Assembly: GCF_014195505.1 (NCBI RefSeq)
Contig: NZ_JACIBV010000001.1
Coordinates: 2,976,001 to 3,040,000, forward strand
DNA: 64,000 nt
Source of the DNA: Nonomuraea dietziae
GTDB lineage: Bacteria; Actinomycetota; Actinomycetes; Streptosporangiales; Streptosporangiaceae
Reading direction: 5' to 3'
The notes under the pieces are model-generated. The model worked only from the letters and a program-made list of their open reading frames with translations. It did no database searches and was not told where the DNA came from. The number at the start of each line of letters is the position of its first letter. Position 1 is the stretch's first letter. Position numbers and translations under genes: made by a program. This document shows, piece after piece, positions 26,228 through 37,500 of the stretch.

Positions 26228-29200
26228 TCACGGCACGGGGGGAAGGGCCGGCGCAGTGACGGCCGGATGCTCGTTCAGTGCCGCCATCGCCAGTTCCACC
26301 GCCTTCTCCAGCTGCGGGTCGCGTCCCGCCACCCTGTCCTGCGGCGTGATGACCACCTCGATGTCAGGGTCGACGCCGTAGTTCTCGACGCCCCACCCCT
26401 GTCCCTCCAGCCAGAAGGAGTAGCGGGGCTGCGTGACGATGGTGCCGTCGACCAGCTGGTAGCGCCCGTCGATGCCGATCACGCCACCCCACGTGCGGGT
26501 CCCGACGAGTGGACCGATGCCGCGGTTCTTGATCCCCGCGCTGACGATGTCGCCGTCGGAGCCGGCGAACTCGTCGGTGAGCGCGACGATCGGCCCGCGC
26601 GGCGAGTCCTCCGGGTAGCGCATGGGCTCGTACCCTCGCGAGATCGCCCACCCCGTCACCTTGCGCGACAGCTTCTCCAGCACCAGCTCGGACAGGTGGC
26701 CGCCGCCGTTGCCCCTGACGTCCACGATCAGCCCCTCCTGCGGCATCTCGGTGCGCAGGTCACGGTGGAACTGCGCCCAGCCGTTGGCGACCATGTCGGG
26801 CACGTGCAGGTAGCCGAGCCTGCCGCCCGACGCCTGCCTGACGTAGGCGCGACGGTCCTCCACCCAGTCGTGGTAGCGCAGCGCGGTGTCGTCGGCCAGC
26901 GGCGTCACGACCACGCGGCGGGTGTCGCCGCCGGCGGCCGGCCTGATCGTCAGCTCGACGGGGTGGTCGGCCGTGCCCGCGAGCAGGGGGTGCGGGCCGC
27001 GCACCGGGTCCACGGGACGGCCGCCGACGACGACGATCGCGTCGCCCTCGCGGACGGCCACGCCCGGCGCGAGCAGCGGCGAGCGGGCGGCGTGGTCGGA
27101 GGACTCGCCAGGCAGGATGCGGGTGACCACCCAGGAGCCTTCCTGGAGCGCCAAGTCGGCGCCGAGCAGGCCCTGGCGGCGCCTGGGGTCGACCGGCTGG
27201 CCGTTGGGTCTGGCGTAGGCGTGCGAGGTGGCCAGCTCGCCCTGCACCTCCCACAGCAGGTCGATCAGCTCGGAGTAGCTGCCGATCCGTTCGACCAGCG
27301 GCGCGTAGCGCTCGAGCGTGCCCGCCCAGTCGACGCCGTTCATGTCCTCGCGCCAGAAGTGGTCGCGCATGAGCCGGCCTGCCTCGTGGTAGGCCTGCCG
27401 CCACTCGGCGACGGGGTCGATGGTGACAGGGACCCTGCCGAGGTCGATGGTGATGACCTCTTCGCTCTCGCTCGCTGCGCGCGTCTGCAGGCCGTCCTTG
27501 CCCGTGACGACCAGGCGGGTGCCGTCGCCGCTGATCTCGAACGCGCGCACGTCCCTGGCCAGCTCGCACTTGCTGCGCTTCTTGAGGTCGTAGCGCTCCA
27601 GCGCGACCTCCTCACGCTCGTTGCCGTCGCCGAGCTCGCCCGCGAGGGGGTGACGCAGCCAGAGCAGCGCGTCCTTGCCGGTGCGCAGGTTGCTGTAACG
27701 GCCAGCGGGGACGGGGACGGCGACGACACGGGCGGGCAGTCCCTCGGCGTCCACCTCGGTGACCGGCTTGACGTCCTTCTTCTTGTCCTTGCCCTCCTCG
27801 CCGGAGTCCTCGGCGCCGTTGAAGCCGCGGCCCTCCAGCGAGGGCGCGAACGGTGAGGACGTGGTGGCCTGCAACGGCACGATGTACGGCTTGGCGCCCG
27901 CGGGGAAGGACAGGTCGAACACGTGCGCGTCGTAGACGGGGTCGAACGTCCTGATCGACAGGAACGCCAGGTGCTTGCCGTCCTTGGTGAAGACGGGGGC
28001 GTAGTCGCTGAAGCGCTGCGAGGTCACGTCGATGGTGGAGGTGCCGTCGACGCGCCCCATCTTGATCTGCCGCAGCGGCTCGTGGTGCGGGTGCGACCAG
28101 GCCAGCCAGGCCGAGTCGGGCGAGAAGGTGATGCCGTTGATGTCGCCGTTGACGGTTCTGTCGAGCTCCCTCACCGAGCCCGCGGAGGTGTCGACGGCGA
28201 GCAGGCGTCCGTCGTGCGTGGCGAGTGCGACGTGCTTGCCGTCGGGGGCGGCGGCCAGGTCGAGGACCCGTCCGATCTGGCCGGCGGCGAGCGTGCGGAT
28301 CTCTCCGCCGGGCCTGCCGACCTCCAGGGCGTCCTCGCCTGAGGCGTCGCTCACCCAGACGGCCAGGCCGTCCTCGCCGAGCACGCGCGGCAGCCGTACC
28401 CTGACGCCCGGCTCGGCCCTCAGCACGCCGGAGGGTCCGTCGCGGTGGGTGACCCAGTGGGCGGTGCCGCGGATCTCGACCGCGCTGGCCCTGCCGGTGG
28501 CGTCGGGCGAGAAGTCGGCCACCTTGGCCGGCGCGGGGCGCCTGGCCCGTGCGGGGCGAGGGCCGCCGAGCCTGACCTCCAGCTCGTACGGCTCGCCGTC
28601 CAGCGAGTCGAGCATCCAGAGCGCGCCCGCGTGGCTGTAGATCACCCGGGCGCCGTCGGTGGCGGCGTGCCTGGCGTAGAAGCCGTCGTGTGAGGTGTGC
28701 CTGCGCAGGTCGGAGCCGTCGGGCAGGGCGGAGTAGAGGTTGCCGGTGCCCTCGTGGTCGGCCAGGAAGGCGATCCTGTCGCCGACCCACATGGCCGACC
28801 AGTACTGCGCGGTGCTGTCGGCGAACAGCCTGGTGAACTCCCCCGACCCGTCGGCGTCGATCCAGATCTTGGCCGCGGTGCCGCCCCTGTAGCGCTTCCA
28901 CTGCGAGGGCTCGCGCCAGATGGCCGACACCGTCACGACGCCGCCGCCCTCGTTGACCGCCGCCTCGCTGACCCACCCGTACGGCAGGCGCTCGGCCTGG
29001 CCGCCGTCCAGCGGCACGGCGTAGGCCCACATCCTGTCGCGGGAGGGCTGCCCCGCGGGGCTGATCGCCAGGACCCTGCCGTCGGTCGTCCAGCCGCGCA
29101 CGCCCGTGACGGCGTTGCCCCAGTGGGTGAGTCTTTCGCCCTCGGGTCCGTCGATCTCGGCGGCGAAGGCCTCGGGAGCGCCCTCCCTGGTGCTGGTCCA

Positions 29201-29374
29201 CGCCAGCCGGGCGCCGTCGGGGGAGAAGCGGGGGAAGGAGACGGGGGTGCGGTCGGCGGTGAACCGCCATGCCCTGCCCCCGTCCACGGGGGCCAGCCAG
29301 ACGTCGTCGTCGGCCACGAAGGTGATCAGGTCTCCGTGCAGGTGTGGGTACCTCAGGTAAGCGCCATTTGTCAC
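26228..29374 (-). CDS. Tricorn protease homologue (S41 family)
   Basis: 1048 residues. The N-terminal half contains beta-propeller repeats (YLRYPHLHGDLITFVADDDVW; FPRFSPDGARLAWTS; FSPDSAWLAWSH). A PDZ domain follows (near GVAVREGDAIVVVGGRPV), then an S41 catalytic core with TSHAYARP (His near 718), EFAGSDGDIVSAGIKNRG (Ser near 938) and GWGVENYGVDPD (Glu near 996), all matching tricorn. Tricorn trims proteasome-derived peptides in the cytoplasm, fitting an actinobacterium with proteasomes. A Lys/Glu-rich insert (GEEGKDKKKDVKP) interrupts the second propeller. No signal peptide is seen. Confidence 0.95.
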   Translation of the reverse strand: MTNGAYLRYPHLHGDLITFVADDDVWLAPVDGGRAWRFTADRTPVSFPRFSPDGARLAWTSTREGAPEAFAAEIDGPEGERLTHWGNAVTGVRGWTTDGRVLAISPAGQPSRDRMWAYAVPLDGGQAERLPYGWVSEAAVNEGGGVVTVSAIWREPSQWKRYRGGTAAKIWIDADGSGEFTRLFADSTAQYWSAMWVGDRIAFLADHEGTGNLYSALPDGSDLRRHTSHDGFYARHAATDGARVIYSHAGALWMLDSLDGEPYELEVRLGGPRPARARRPAPAKVADFSPDATGRASAVEIRGTAHWVTHRDGPSGVLRAEPGVRVRLPRVLGEDGLAVWVSDASGEDALEVGRPGGEIRTLAAGQIGRVLDLAAAPDGKHVALATHDGRLLAVDTSAGSVRELDRTVNGDINGITFSPDSAWLAWSHPHHEPLRQIKMGRVDGTSTIDVTSQRFSDYAPVFTKDGKHLAFLSIRTFDPVYDAHVFDLSFPAGAKPYIVPLQATTSSPFAPSLEGRGFNGAEDSGEEGKDKKKDVKPVTEVDAEGLPARVVAVPVPAGRYSNLRTGKDALLWLRHPLAGELGDGNEREEVALERYDLKKRSKCELARDVRAFEISGDGTRLVVTGKDGLQTRAASESEEVITIDLGRVPVTIDPVAEWRQAYHEAGRLMRDHFWREDMNGVDWAGTLERYAPLVERIGSYSELIDLLWEVQGELATSHAYARPNGQPVDPRRRQGLLGADLALQEGSWVVTRILPGESSDHAARSPLLAPGVAVREGDAIVVVGGRPVDPVRGPHPLLAGTADHPVELTIRPAAGGDTRRVVVTPLADDTALRYHDWVEDRRAYVRQASGGRLGYLHVPDMVANGWAQFHRDLRTEMPQEGLIVDVRGNGGGHLSELVLEKLSRKVTGWAISRGYEPMRYPEDSPRGPIVALTDEFAGSDGDIVSAGIKNRGIGPLVGTRTWGGVIGIDGRYQLVDGTIVTQPRYSFWLEGQGWGVENYGVDPDIEVVITPQDRVAGRDPQLEKAVELAMAALNEHPAVTAPALPPVP

Positions 29375-29438
29375 AGATGCACACTAATGCGCGACCTCGT
29401 CGGCGGCTGAAGATTTTCTTGCCTGGAATCCCCGCCGC

Positions 29439-29957
29439 TCAGGCGGTATCGACCAGCTGCAGTAGCTTCGTCACGGTGTTCCAGTTGCGCATCGTGCCGG
29501 CGTTCTTCGTCCGCTTCTCCAGCAGCGGCGGGAGCTTCGGCCTGGCGAGGCCGTTGGGGAAGTCGATGTACAGCTCGCGCTCGCCGATCCGCATGACCTC
29601 GGGCGCGTAGCTGCCGGGGTCGATGCCCTCCAGCGCCTCGCGGTCGGGCGGCGCGGCCAGGAAGACCACCGCGAACTTGGCCGGTTCGCGTACCTCCAGC
29701 GGGTTGCGCTCGACCACGGCCCGCCACTCGTCGGCGGTGCGCACCATGACCGCGACGGGCAGCGCAAGGCGCTCGCCGATGGCGCGCTCGATCGCCTCCG
29801 TCGGCTGCGGCTCTGCGGTGAAGACGGCGTTGCCGCTGCGCAGGTGGGTGCGGACGTCGGTGTAGCCGAGCCCTTGGAGCAGGTCGCGCAGGTCGGCCAT
29901 GTCGACCTTGGTGCCGGGGTTGACGTTGATCCCCCGCAGGAGCGCCACATATCGCAT
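29439..29957 (-). CDS. DUF1697 protein
   Basis: 172 residues beginning YVALLRGINVNPGTKVDMADLRDLLQGLG and continuing with VRTHLRSGNAVF, MVRTADEWRAVVERNP and a C-terminal MRNWNTVTKLLQL. This matches DUF1697 throughout and has the usual length. The family has a small alpha/beta fold and no established function. It appears monocistronic, downstream of leuS and separated from it by a strong terminator. Confidence 0.92.
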   Translation of the reverse strand: MRYVALLRGINVNPGTKVDMADLRDLLQGLGYTDVRTHLRSGNAVFTAEPQPTEAIERAIGERLALPVAVMVRTADEWRAVVERNPLEVREPAKFAVVFLAAPPDREALEGIDPGSYAPEVMRIGERELYIDFPNGLARPKLPPLLEKRTKNAGTMRNWNTVTKLLQLVDTA

Positions 29958-30063
29958 GTCCCGAACGCTACGCCGTGAACCTGCCGGCCGCTGTCAGGTA
30001 TCCGGCGAACGGACGCGACGTTCCCGCGCGCGCCGACGTCCTACTGGAGGGGCGTGAAAGACA

Positions 30064-30092
30064 GACGGCCACCGGGTGACCCGGTGGCCGTC
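30064..30092 (-). terminator. leuS terminator
   Basis: A perfect 13-bp stem with a 3-nt loop (left arm GACGGCCACCGGG), followed on the minus strand by a T-rich stretch (TGTCTTTC), 48 bp after the leuS stop. Confidence 0.8.
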
Positions 30093-30140
30093 GGCCTGCC
30101 CTGCCGTACGGGAGGTTCCTGAGGAACGCCCTCGATCGGA

Positions 30141-32621
<2,481 letters not shown>

Positions 32622-32651
32622 AAGAAAACCCCTCGTTCACGCAACGAGGGG
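32622..32651 (-). terminator. leuS attenuator hairpin
   Basis: On the minus strand CCCCTCGTT-(5 nt)-AACGAGGGG is a perfect 9-bp stem followed at once by TTTTCTT and then the leuS ATG. It is a textbook intrinsic terminator placed against the start codon, and its right arm contains the GAGGGG ribosome site. An upstream segment (GGGCCGCGACG, with CGTCGCGG and the CCC of the left arm) can form a competing hairpin. Confidence 0.75.
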
Positions 32652-32671
32652 CTGCCGCGACGACGGGAGGT

Positions 32672-32722
32672 TCAGCTCGACGGCCGTCGCGGCCCGCTAA
32701 GGAGCTGGGTCGCGGAACGCAT
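32672..32722 (-). CDS. leuS leader peptide (16 codons)
   Basis: ATG 32722 opens MRSATQLLSGPRRPSS-stop, with two adjacent Leu codons (CTC CTT) just before the segment that can form the competing hairpin. A TAGTCT hexamer ends 6 nt before the ATG, so the leader mRNA may start at the ATG itself. Arrangement and spacing fit leucine-dependent transcription attenuation, inferred from structure only. Confidence 0.55.
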   Translation of the reverse strand: MRSATQLLSGPRRPSS

Positions 32723-32915
32723 ACGTCAAGACTAGCGCAGCCCGCAACCCCTCGTCTTCAGGGAAAGCCATGCCGGGCAGGAGACGTGCGGGCACAATGG
32801 ACCCTTCTGCTCCCGTCGGACCGAGGGTGGTGTATGCAACCTTTTCCGGTCGTCTCACCCCGAGAACCTTCGAGCTACGTGCCCCCGTATGTCCCTTTAG
32901 TCTACTCTCGTCACT

Positions 32916-34667
32916 GTGGCGCGCTCCGCTGAGCCCGGGTGGGAGCCCGACGACCTGCCCATGCAGGATCCGCCGACCGATCCCACCGGCTTCTCACGTT
33001 TGGCTGCGGAACCACCGGCATCGCATGAGATCATGCCGGGTGCGTCCAATCCGGACATAACATCGGGAGGTACGGCAGCAATGGCAACGGAGAATTCCGG
33101 AGCGTCACCCTTGCCGCCGTCCTGGCCCGAAGTGCCGACGTCGTGGCCAGAGGCTCCTCGTAACGAGCCGGTGCCCACGTCCTGGCCCGAGGCCCCGCGC
33201 ATCGAACCCGCCTCGGGGTCGTGGCCCGAGGCCCCCCGCGCGAGCGGCGCCGCGCCGAACACATCCGAGCCTCCGCCCGTCCGCGACCCGCTGCCCGCCT
33301 GGTCCAACCTGTCCAGTCCCGCACCGTGGCCGCCGCCCCGGCAGGACCCCCTCTCCGGCCCGTCCGGCCCGGAGAACGACCCGCTCTCCTCCTCCTACGG
33401 CACCGCCGCGAGCGGCGCCCACGCGGCGACGCACACGGGAGCTCACGCAGGAGCCCACACGGGTACCCACCCCGGGCTCGACCCCCTCGCCGGCCCTGCG
33501 AGCACCCACCCCGGGCTCGCTCCTCTCGCGGGCCCCCCGAACGCCCAGCCGGGCTTCGACCCCCTCACCGGCGCCTCCTCCGCCCCGCGCAACGCCGACC
33601 CCCTCGCAGGGACGCAGGGCCTCGACCCCCTGGCGGCCCCCGGCAGGCAGGACCCCCTCGGCGGCCCCGCCGACCGCACCGTCGTCGTGGGCGCCCACGC
33701 CGCGCCGCCCCAGCCGCAGGACAGCCACCCCCAGGAGACCCACCCGCGCGAGGCCCAGGGCGAGGCGCGGCCCGGCTCGAACCTGAGCCGCGACCCCTCC
33801 GACCCCGACCACCGCTTCGTCACCGCGGGCCAGATCAGCGGCTCACGCACGCCTCCCCCCGAGCGCCAGCAGGAGCTCTGGGACACCGTCTTCGGCGAGG
33901 GCTACGAGTCCATGGGCGACGACGGCTCCGACGACGAGCCGGGCAAGCCCGTGTGGCTCTACGCCCTGGCAGGATCGGTCGCCATCGCGCTGGTCGCCGC
34001 CCTTCTGTGGGCCTTCCTGGCCGGGCCGCTGGCCTCCGAGCCCGAGGCGACGCCCTCCAGCGAGCCGTCCACCACGGCTCCCGTGGGCAAGCCCACGGCC
34101 AGGAAGTCCACGGTGGGTCGGCTGCCCAGGTTCCCCGGCGAGGCCTCCCCTGTCACGGGCGCCCTGGCCGACCCCGACGCGGGCATCTCCGTCCCCCGCC
34201 TGGGCGGCCCGTGGAGGGCCGACGTGCGCTCCACCATGAAGTCCACCTACGGCTACAGCACCCGCCAGTTCGCCGTCATCGGCACCGACTCGGCGGGCAA
34301 GCAGGTCTTCGCCCAGGTCATGACGGGCCCGCTGCCCGCCAAGCTGGCCGGCTCCTTCAGCTCGCCCGAGAGCCTGGAGCCGGTGATCAAGGCGGTCGTG
34401 GTCTCGGCCCGCAAGCTCTACTTCTCCACGCCGAACACGGCGAAGAAGACCGCCACCCAGACGCTCAAGGTGGGCGGCCTGCCCGGGCAGCTGAACGCCT
34501 ACGAGGTGACCGTGGACGGGGTCAGGACGACGGTCGTCGCCGCGGCGATCGTCACCGGCGCGGACGTGCCTGCGATCGTCTACATGTCGGTGCCGTCGGA
34601 GCACAAGGAGCTGCTGCCCGACGTCAACAGTGTCTTCAAGCAGATCAAGGTCACCGCCGCCTCCTGA
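32916..34667 (+). CDS. Proline-rich single-pass membrane protein, unknown
   Basis: 583 residues. The cytoplasmic N-terminal ~340 residues are low complexity, with four SWPEAPR-type repeats, a His/Thr/Ala patch (AHTGAHAGAHTG) and about nine DPLAG-type repeats. A membrane helix follows (WLYALAGSVAIALVAALLWAFLAG), then a Ser/Pro/Thr linker and an extracellular domain of about 200 residues (RLGGPWRADVRSTMKSTYGYS...YMSVPSEHKELLPDVNSVFKQIKV). I do not recognise the outer domain. Repeat-rich cytoplasmic tails with an outer sensor-like domain are common in actinomycetes. GTG 32916 has no ribosome site; a TAGTCT hexamer lies upstream. Confidence 0.75.
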   Translation: MARSAEPGWEPDDLPMQDPPTDPTGFSRLAAEPPASHEIMPGASNPDITSGGTAAMATENSGASPLPPSWPEVPTSWPEAPRNEPVPTSWPEAPRIEPASGSWPEAPRASGAAPNTSEPPPVRDPLPAWSNLSSPAPWPPPRQDPLSGPSGPENDPLSSSYGTAASGAHAATHTGAHAGAHTGTHPGLDPLAGPASTHPGLAPLAGPPNAQPGFDPLTGASSAPRNADPLAGTQGLDPLAAPGRQDPLGGPADRTVVVGAHAAPPQPQDSHPQETHPREAQGEARPGSNLSRDPSDPDHRFVTAGQISGSRTPPPERQQELWDTVFGEGYESMGDDGSDDEPGKPVWLYALAGSVAIALVAALLWAFLAGPLASEPEATPSSEPSTTAPVGKPTARKSTVGRLPRFPGEASPVTGALADPDAGISVPRLGGPWRADVRSTMKSTYGYSTRQFAVIGTDSAGKQVFAQVMTGPLPAKLAGSFSSPESLEPVIKAVVVSARKLYFSTPNTAKKTATQTLKVGGLPGQLNAYEVTVDGVRTTVVAAAIVTGADVPAIVYMSVPSEHKELLPDVNSVFKQIKVTAAS

Positions 34668-34683
34668 CCCCGCACTCAGGGGG

Positions 34684-35934
34684 TCAGAAGGTGCACTCCA
34701 TGTGCTTGATCCCGTTGATGAAGCTGGAGTGCAGCCGGTCGGGCTTGCCGCCCTCGATGCCGGGCACCCGGCGCAACAGCTCGCGGAACATCACCGTGAT
34801 CTCCCTGCGGGCCAGGTGCGCGCCGAGGCAGAAGTGCGGGCCGGGCCCGCCGTAGCCGACGTGCGGGTTGGGGTCGCGAGTGATGTCGAAGGTGTCGGGG
34901 TCGTCGAAGACGGCGGCGTCCCTGTTGGCCGACCAGTAGAAGAGCACCGCCTTCTCACCCTCGCGGTAGAGATGGCCGTTCATCTCGAAGTCGCGGGTGA
35001 CCTTGCGGCGCATGAAGTTGACAGGAGAGGCCAGCCGGACGATCTCCTCCACCGCTCCTGGCAGGTGCGCGTCGGGGTCCGACAGCAGCAGCGCCCGCTG
35101 CGAGGGGTTCTTGGTGAGCAGGCGCAGGCCGTAGGAGATGGCGTTGCGGGTGGTCTCGTTGCCCGCCACGACGAGCAGGATGAAGAACGAGCCTAGCTCC
35201 TGCATGGTGAGACGCTCACCGTCGAGGTTGGCGTTGACGAGCGAGGAGGTCAGGTCGGCCGTGGGGTGCTCGGCGCGGTAGGCGGCCAGGTCCTGGACGA
35301 GCTGCTGCAGCTCGAGGCCCGCGTTGAGCAGGCGTCCTGCGATGTCGCTGACGTCGCCGCCGGTGTACTCGGGGTCGAAGCCGCCGAGGATGAAGTTCGA
35401 GCGGTCGAAGACGAACCGGTAGTCCTTCTCGGGGATGCCCATCATGTCGCAGATGATCTTCAGGGGCAGCCTGGCCGCCACCTCGGTGACGAAGTCGCAG
35501 CCGGGCCCCTTGGCCAGCAGGTCGTCGACGATGCGGGCGGCGGCCGACTCCACGTCGGCCTCGAACTGCTTGATCATCTTGGGGGTGAAGGCCCTGGAGA
35601 CGATCCTGCGGAGCCTGGCGTGGCGGGGGTCGTCCATGTTGATCATCGAGCCGAAGTACTCGGTGAACTCGGCGGGCATGTCGGGGATGTTGGTCGCGCC
35701 GCCCTGTCCCGAGCTGAAGACGGAGGGGTTGCGGCTGGCCTCCAGGATGTCGGCGTGCCGCACCAGCGCGTGGTACCCCGGCCCCTTCGGCGCGAAGGAG
35801 ACGTCCATCTCCTCGAAGAAGACGGGCGCGTCGAGGGCGCGCAGCCTGGCGAACGCGGCCTCGCGCTCGGTCATGGGCAGCGCCCAGAAAGCCTGATCCG
35901 ACAGGTCGAAGTCCACGAGCGTCATGAGCTCCAT
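34684..35934 (-). CDS. Cytochrome P450 (CYP124/125/142-like)
   Basis: 416 residues with the I-helix AGNETTRN, the ExxR motif EEIVR, and the heme loop GYGGPGPHFCLGAHLAR (Cys near 369). SMINMDDPRHARLRRIVSRAFTPKMI is typical of the CYP124/125/142 group, which hydroxylates terminal methyls of steroids and methyl-branched lipids. A 26-bp operator-like palindrome lies 2 nt upstream of the ATG and recurs at the second P450 (40580), so both are probably coregulated. An alternative ATG at 35925 follows a GGAG. The gene is divergent from the ketosynthase at 36051. Confidence 0.93.
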   Translation of the reverse strand: MELMTLVDFDLSDQAFWALPMTEREAAFARLRALDAPVFFEEMDVSFAPKGPGYHALVRHADILEASRNPSVFSSGQGGATNIPDMPAEFTEYFGSMINMDDPRHARLRRIVSRAFTPKMIKQFEADVESAAARIVDDLLAKGPGCDFVTEVAARLPLKIICDMMGIPEKDYRFVFDRSNFILGGFDPEYTGGDVSDIAGRLLNAGLELQQLVQDLAAYRAEHPTADLTSSLVNANLDGERLTMQELGSFFILLVVAGNETTRNAISYGLRLLTKNPSQRALLLSDPDAHLPGAVEEIVRLASPVNFMRRKVTRDFEMNGHLYREGEKAVLFYWSANRDAAVFDDPDTFDITRDPNPHVGYGGPGPHFCLGAHLARREITVMFRELLRRVPGIEGGKPDRLHSSFINGIKHMECTF

Positions 35935-35936
35935 GG

Positions 35937-35962
35937 TTGGCGGAAGTAAGTACTTACGTCAA
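35937..35962. promoter_or_regulatory. Shared P450 operator, copy 1
   Basis: TTGGCG-(14 nt)-CGTCAA with the perfect inner palindrome GTAAGTACTTAC (35946-35957). It matches 40591-40616 in layout and mostly in sequence. Symmetry and position against the start codon suggest a TetR-type repressor site. Confidence 0.65.
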
Positions 35963-36050
35963 GATTGTGTCGGGGTCCGACAATGATCGGCCTCAACGTT
36001 CGTGGCTCCCATCATCCGCCCCGGCGATCATCACGATGCAGCGTGGAGGC

Positions 36051-37247
36051 ATGAGATCTGACGTGGTGATCACCGGGCTGGGCGCGACCACACCTCTGGG
36101 CGGGGACGTGGCCCGAACGTGGGAGGGGCTCCTCGCGGGCAGGTCGGGGGTGCGGACCACGGAATGGGACCTGCCCGTGCGGATGGCAGCGCTGCTGACC
36201 GACGACCCCGCGGAGATCCTCGGCAGGCCGCTGGCCCGCCGTCTCGACCGCTGCGAGCAGGTGGCGCTGGTGGCCGCGAGGGAGGCGTGGGCCGACGCCG
36301 GCGCGCCCGAGGTCGATCCCGTACGGCTGGCGGTGGTGATCGGCACCGGCACCGGCGGTGCGCTGTCCATGCTCGGCCAGGACGACATCCTGGAGAGGGA
36401 CGGCGTGCGCAGGGTCTCGCCCCACACGGTGCCGATGCTGATGGCCAACGGCCCCGCCGCCTGGGTGAGCATCGAGCTGGGTGCGGAGGGCGGCGCGCAC
36501 GCCCCCGTCAGCGCGTGCGCCTCGGGCTCCGAGGCCATCGCGCTCGGGCTCGACCTGATCAGGCTGGGCAGGGCGGACGTGGTGGTGGCGGGCGGCGCGG
36601 AGGCGTGCGTCCACCCTCTGACGCTGGCCGGCTTCTCGCAGGCCAGGGCGCTGTCCAGGCGCAACGACGAGCCTGAGCGCGCCTCCAGGCCGTTCGACGT
36701 GGCCCGTGACGGCTTCGTCATGGCCGAGGGCGCGGGCCTGGTGGTGCTGGAGCGGGCCGAGTTCGCCGCCGCGCGCGGGGCCAGGGTGCTGGCGCGGCTG
36801 GCGGGGGCGGGGATCACCTCCAACGCCGTCCACATCACCGCCTCCGGTCTGGACGGCCAGTCCCGCGCGGTCGCGATCGCGCTGCGTGAGGCGGACGTCT
36901 CCCCCGAGGACGTCGGCCACGTCAGCGCGCACGCCACCTCCACTCCCGAAGGGGACGTGGTCGAGGCCCAGGCGATCGTCAAGTCGATCGGCGCGCACCC
37001 GCCGGTCACCGCGATCAAGTCGATGCTCGGCCACCTGTGCGGGGCGGCGGGCGGCGTGGCGGCGGTCGCGGCGGTTCGCTCGCTCATGGACGGCCGCATC
37101 CCCGCCACCCTCAACCTCGACTCCCAGGACCCGGCGATCGAGCTCGACGTCGTCACGGGCTCGCCGCGCCCTCTGCCCGAAGGGGCGGTGATCGTCAACG
37201 CTTTCGGGTTCGGCGGGCACAACGTCACCCTCGTCCTGAGCCGATGA
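36051..37247 (+). CDS. Beta-ketoacyl-ACP synthase II (FabF-type)
   Basis: 398 residues of a condensing enzyme: SACASGSEAIALG (active-site Cys), SAHATSTPEGD (His), KSMLGHLCGAAGG (His with preceding Lys) and the C-terminal NAFGFGGHN. The Cys-His-His triad is complete. Such enzymes elongate acyl-ACP. No acyl carrier protein or other fatty-acid genes are adjacent, so a role in a special lipid or secondary metabolite is possible. The start is uncertain: ATG 36051 has GGAGG only one nucleotide away, and ATG 36036 and GTG 36063 are in frame. It is divergent from the first P450 and shares its operator region. Confidence 0.9.
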   Translation: MRSDVVITGLGATTPLGGDVARTWEGLLAGRSGVRTTEWDLPVRMAALLTDDPAEILGRPLARRLDRCEQVALVAAREAWADAGAPEVDPVRLAVVIGTGTGGALSMLGQDDILERDGVRRVSPHTVPMLMANGPAAWVSIELGAEGGAHAPVSACASGSEAIALGLDLIRLGRADVVVAGGAEACVHPLTLAGFSQARALSRRNDEPERASRPFDVARDGFVMAEGAGLVVLERAEFAAARGARVLARLAGAGITSNAVHITASGLDGQSRAVAIALREADVSPEDVGHVSAHATSTPEGDVVEAQAIVKSIGAHPPVTAIKSMLGHLCGAAGGVAAVAAVRSLMDGRIPATLNLDSQDPAIELDVVTGSPRPLPEGAVIVNAFGFGGHNVTLVLSR

Positions 37248-37337
37248 CGGCCGTCACGTGACGATCAGGGGCCGGGGCCACGACACGGCGGCCGAGCCGC
37301 CGGTCCCGCAGCTGATCCGTGTCCTCCGACAAATACG

Positions 37338-37373
37338 TTGAACCCGTCAGGCGGCGCCCGTTAGGTTCGCCGC
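37338..37373 (+). promoter_or_regulatory. Promoter of the RNA-methyltransferase leader
   Basis: TTGAAC (37338-37343), 18 nt, TAGGTT (37362-37367), then 6 nt to the GTG of the leader ORF. The predicted transcription start coincides with the start codon. Confidence 0.6.
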
Positions 37374-37400
37374 GTGACGTTCTTCTTCCGACTGCGCTGA
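37374..37400 (+). CDS. Leader peptide MTFFFRLR upstream of an RNA methyltransferase
   Basis: An 8-codon leaderless ORF: GTG, ACG, three TTC, CGA, CTG, CGC, stop. It ends in Arg-Leu-Arg, the +x+ pattern that causes macrolide-dependent ribosome stalling in Erm leader peptides such as ErmDL (known biology). It is followed by hairpins and, 100 bp on, by the methyltransferase. Stalling and its trigger are inferred. Confidence 0.55.
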   Translation: MTFFFRLR

Positions 37401-37477
37401 CCACCGCCGGCGGGCCCGAGGCAGGCCTGAGGCTCGCGCCCACCGCCGGCGATGCGGGACGGCTGTCCGCCGTCCCG
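37401..37477 (+). promoter_or_regulatory. Attenuator-like hairpins after the leader peptide
   Basis: Two copies of CACCGCCGGCG (near 37402 and 37441) are self-complementary and can pair with each other. Between them GGGC-CGAG...CTCG-GCCC can fold, and a perfect 9-bp hairpin CGGGACGGC-(5 nt)-GCCGTCCCG occupies 37455-37477, ending 12 nt before the methyltransferase ribosome site. The set allows mutually exclusive structures. Confidence 0.5.
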
Positions 37478-37500
37478 GGTCGCGTCGTGGGAGAAGACAC

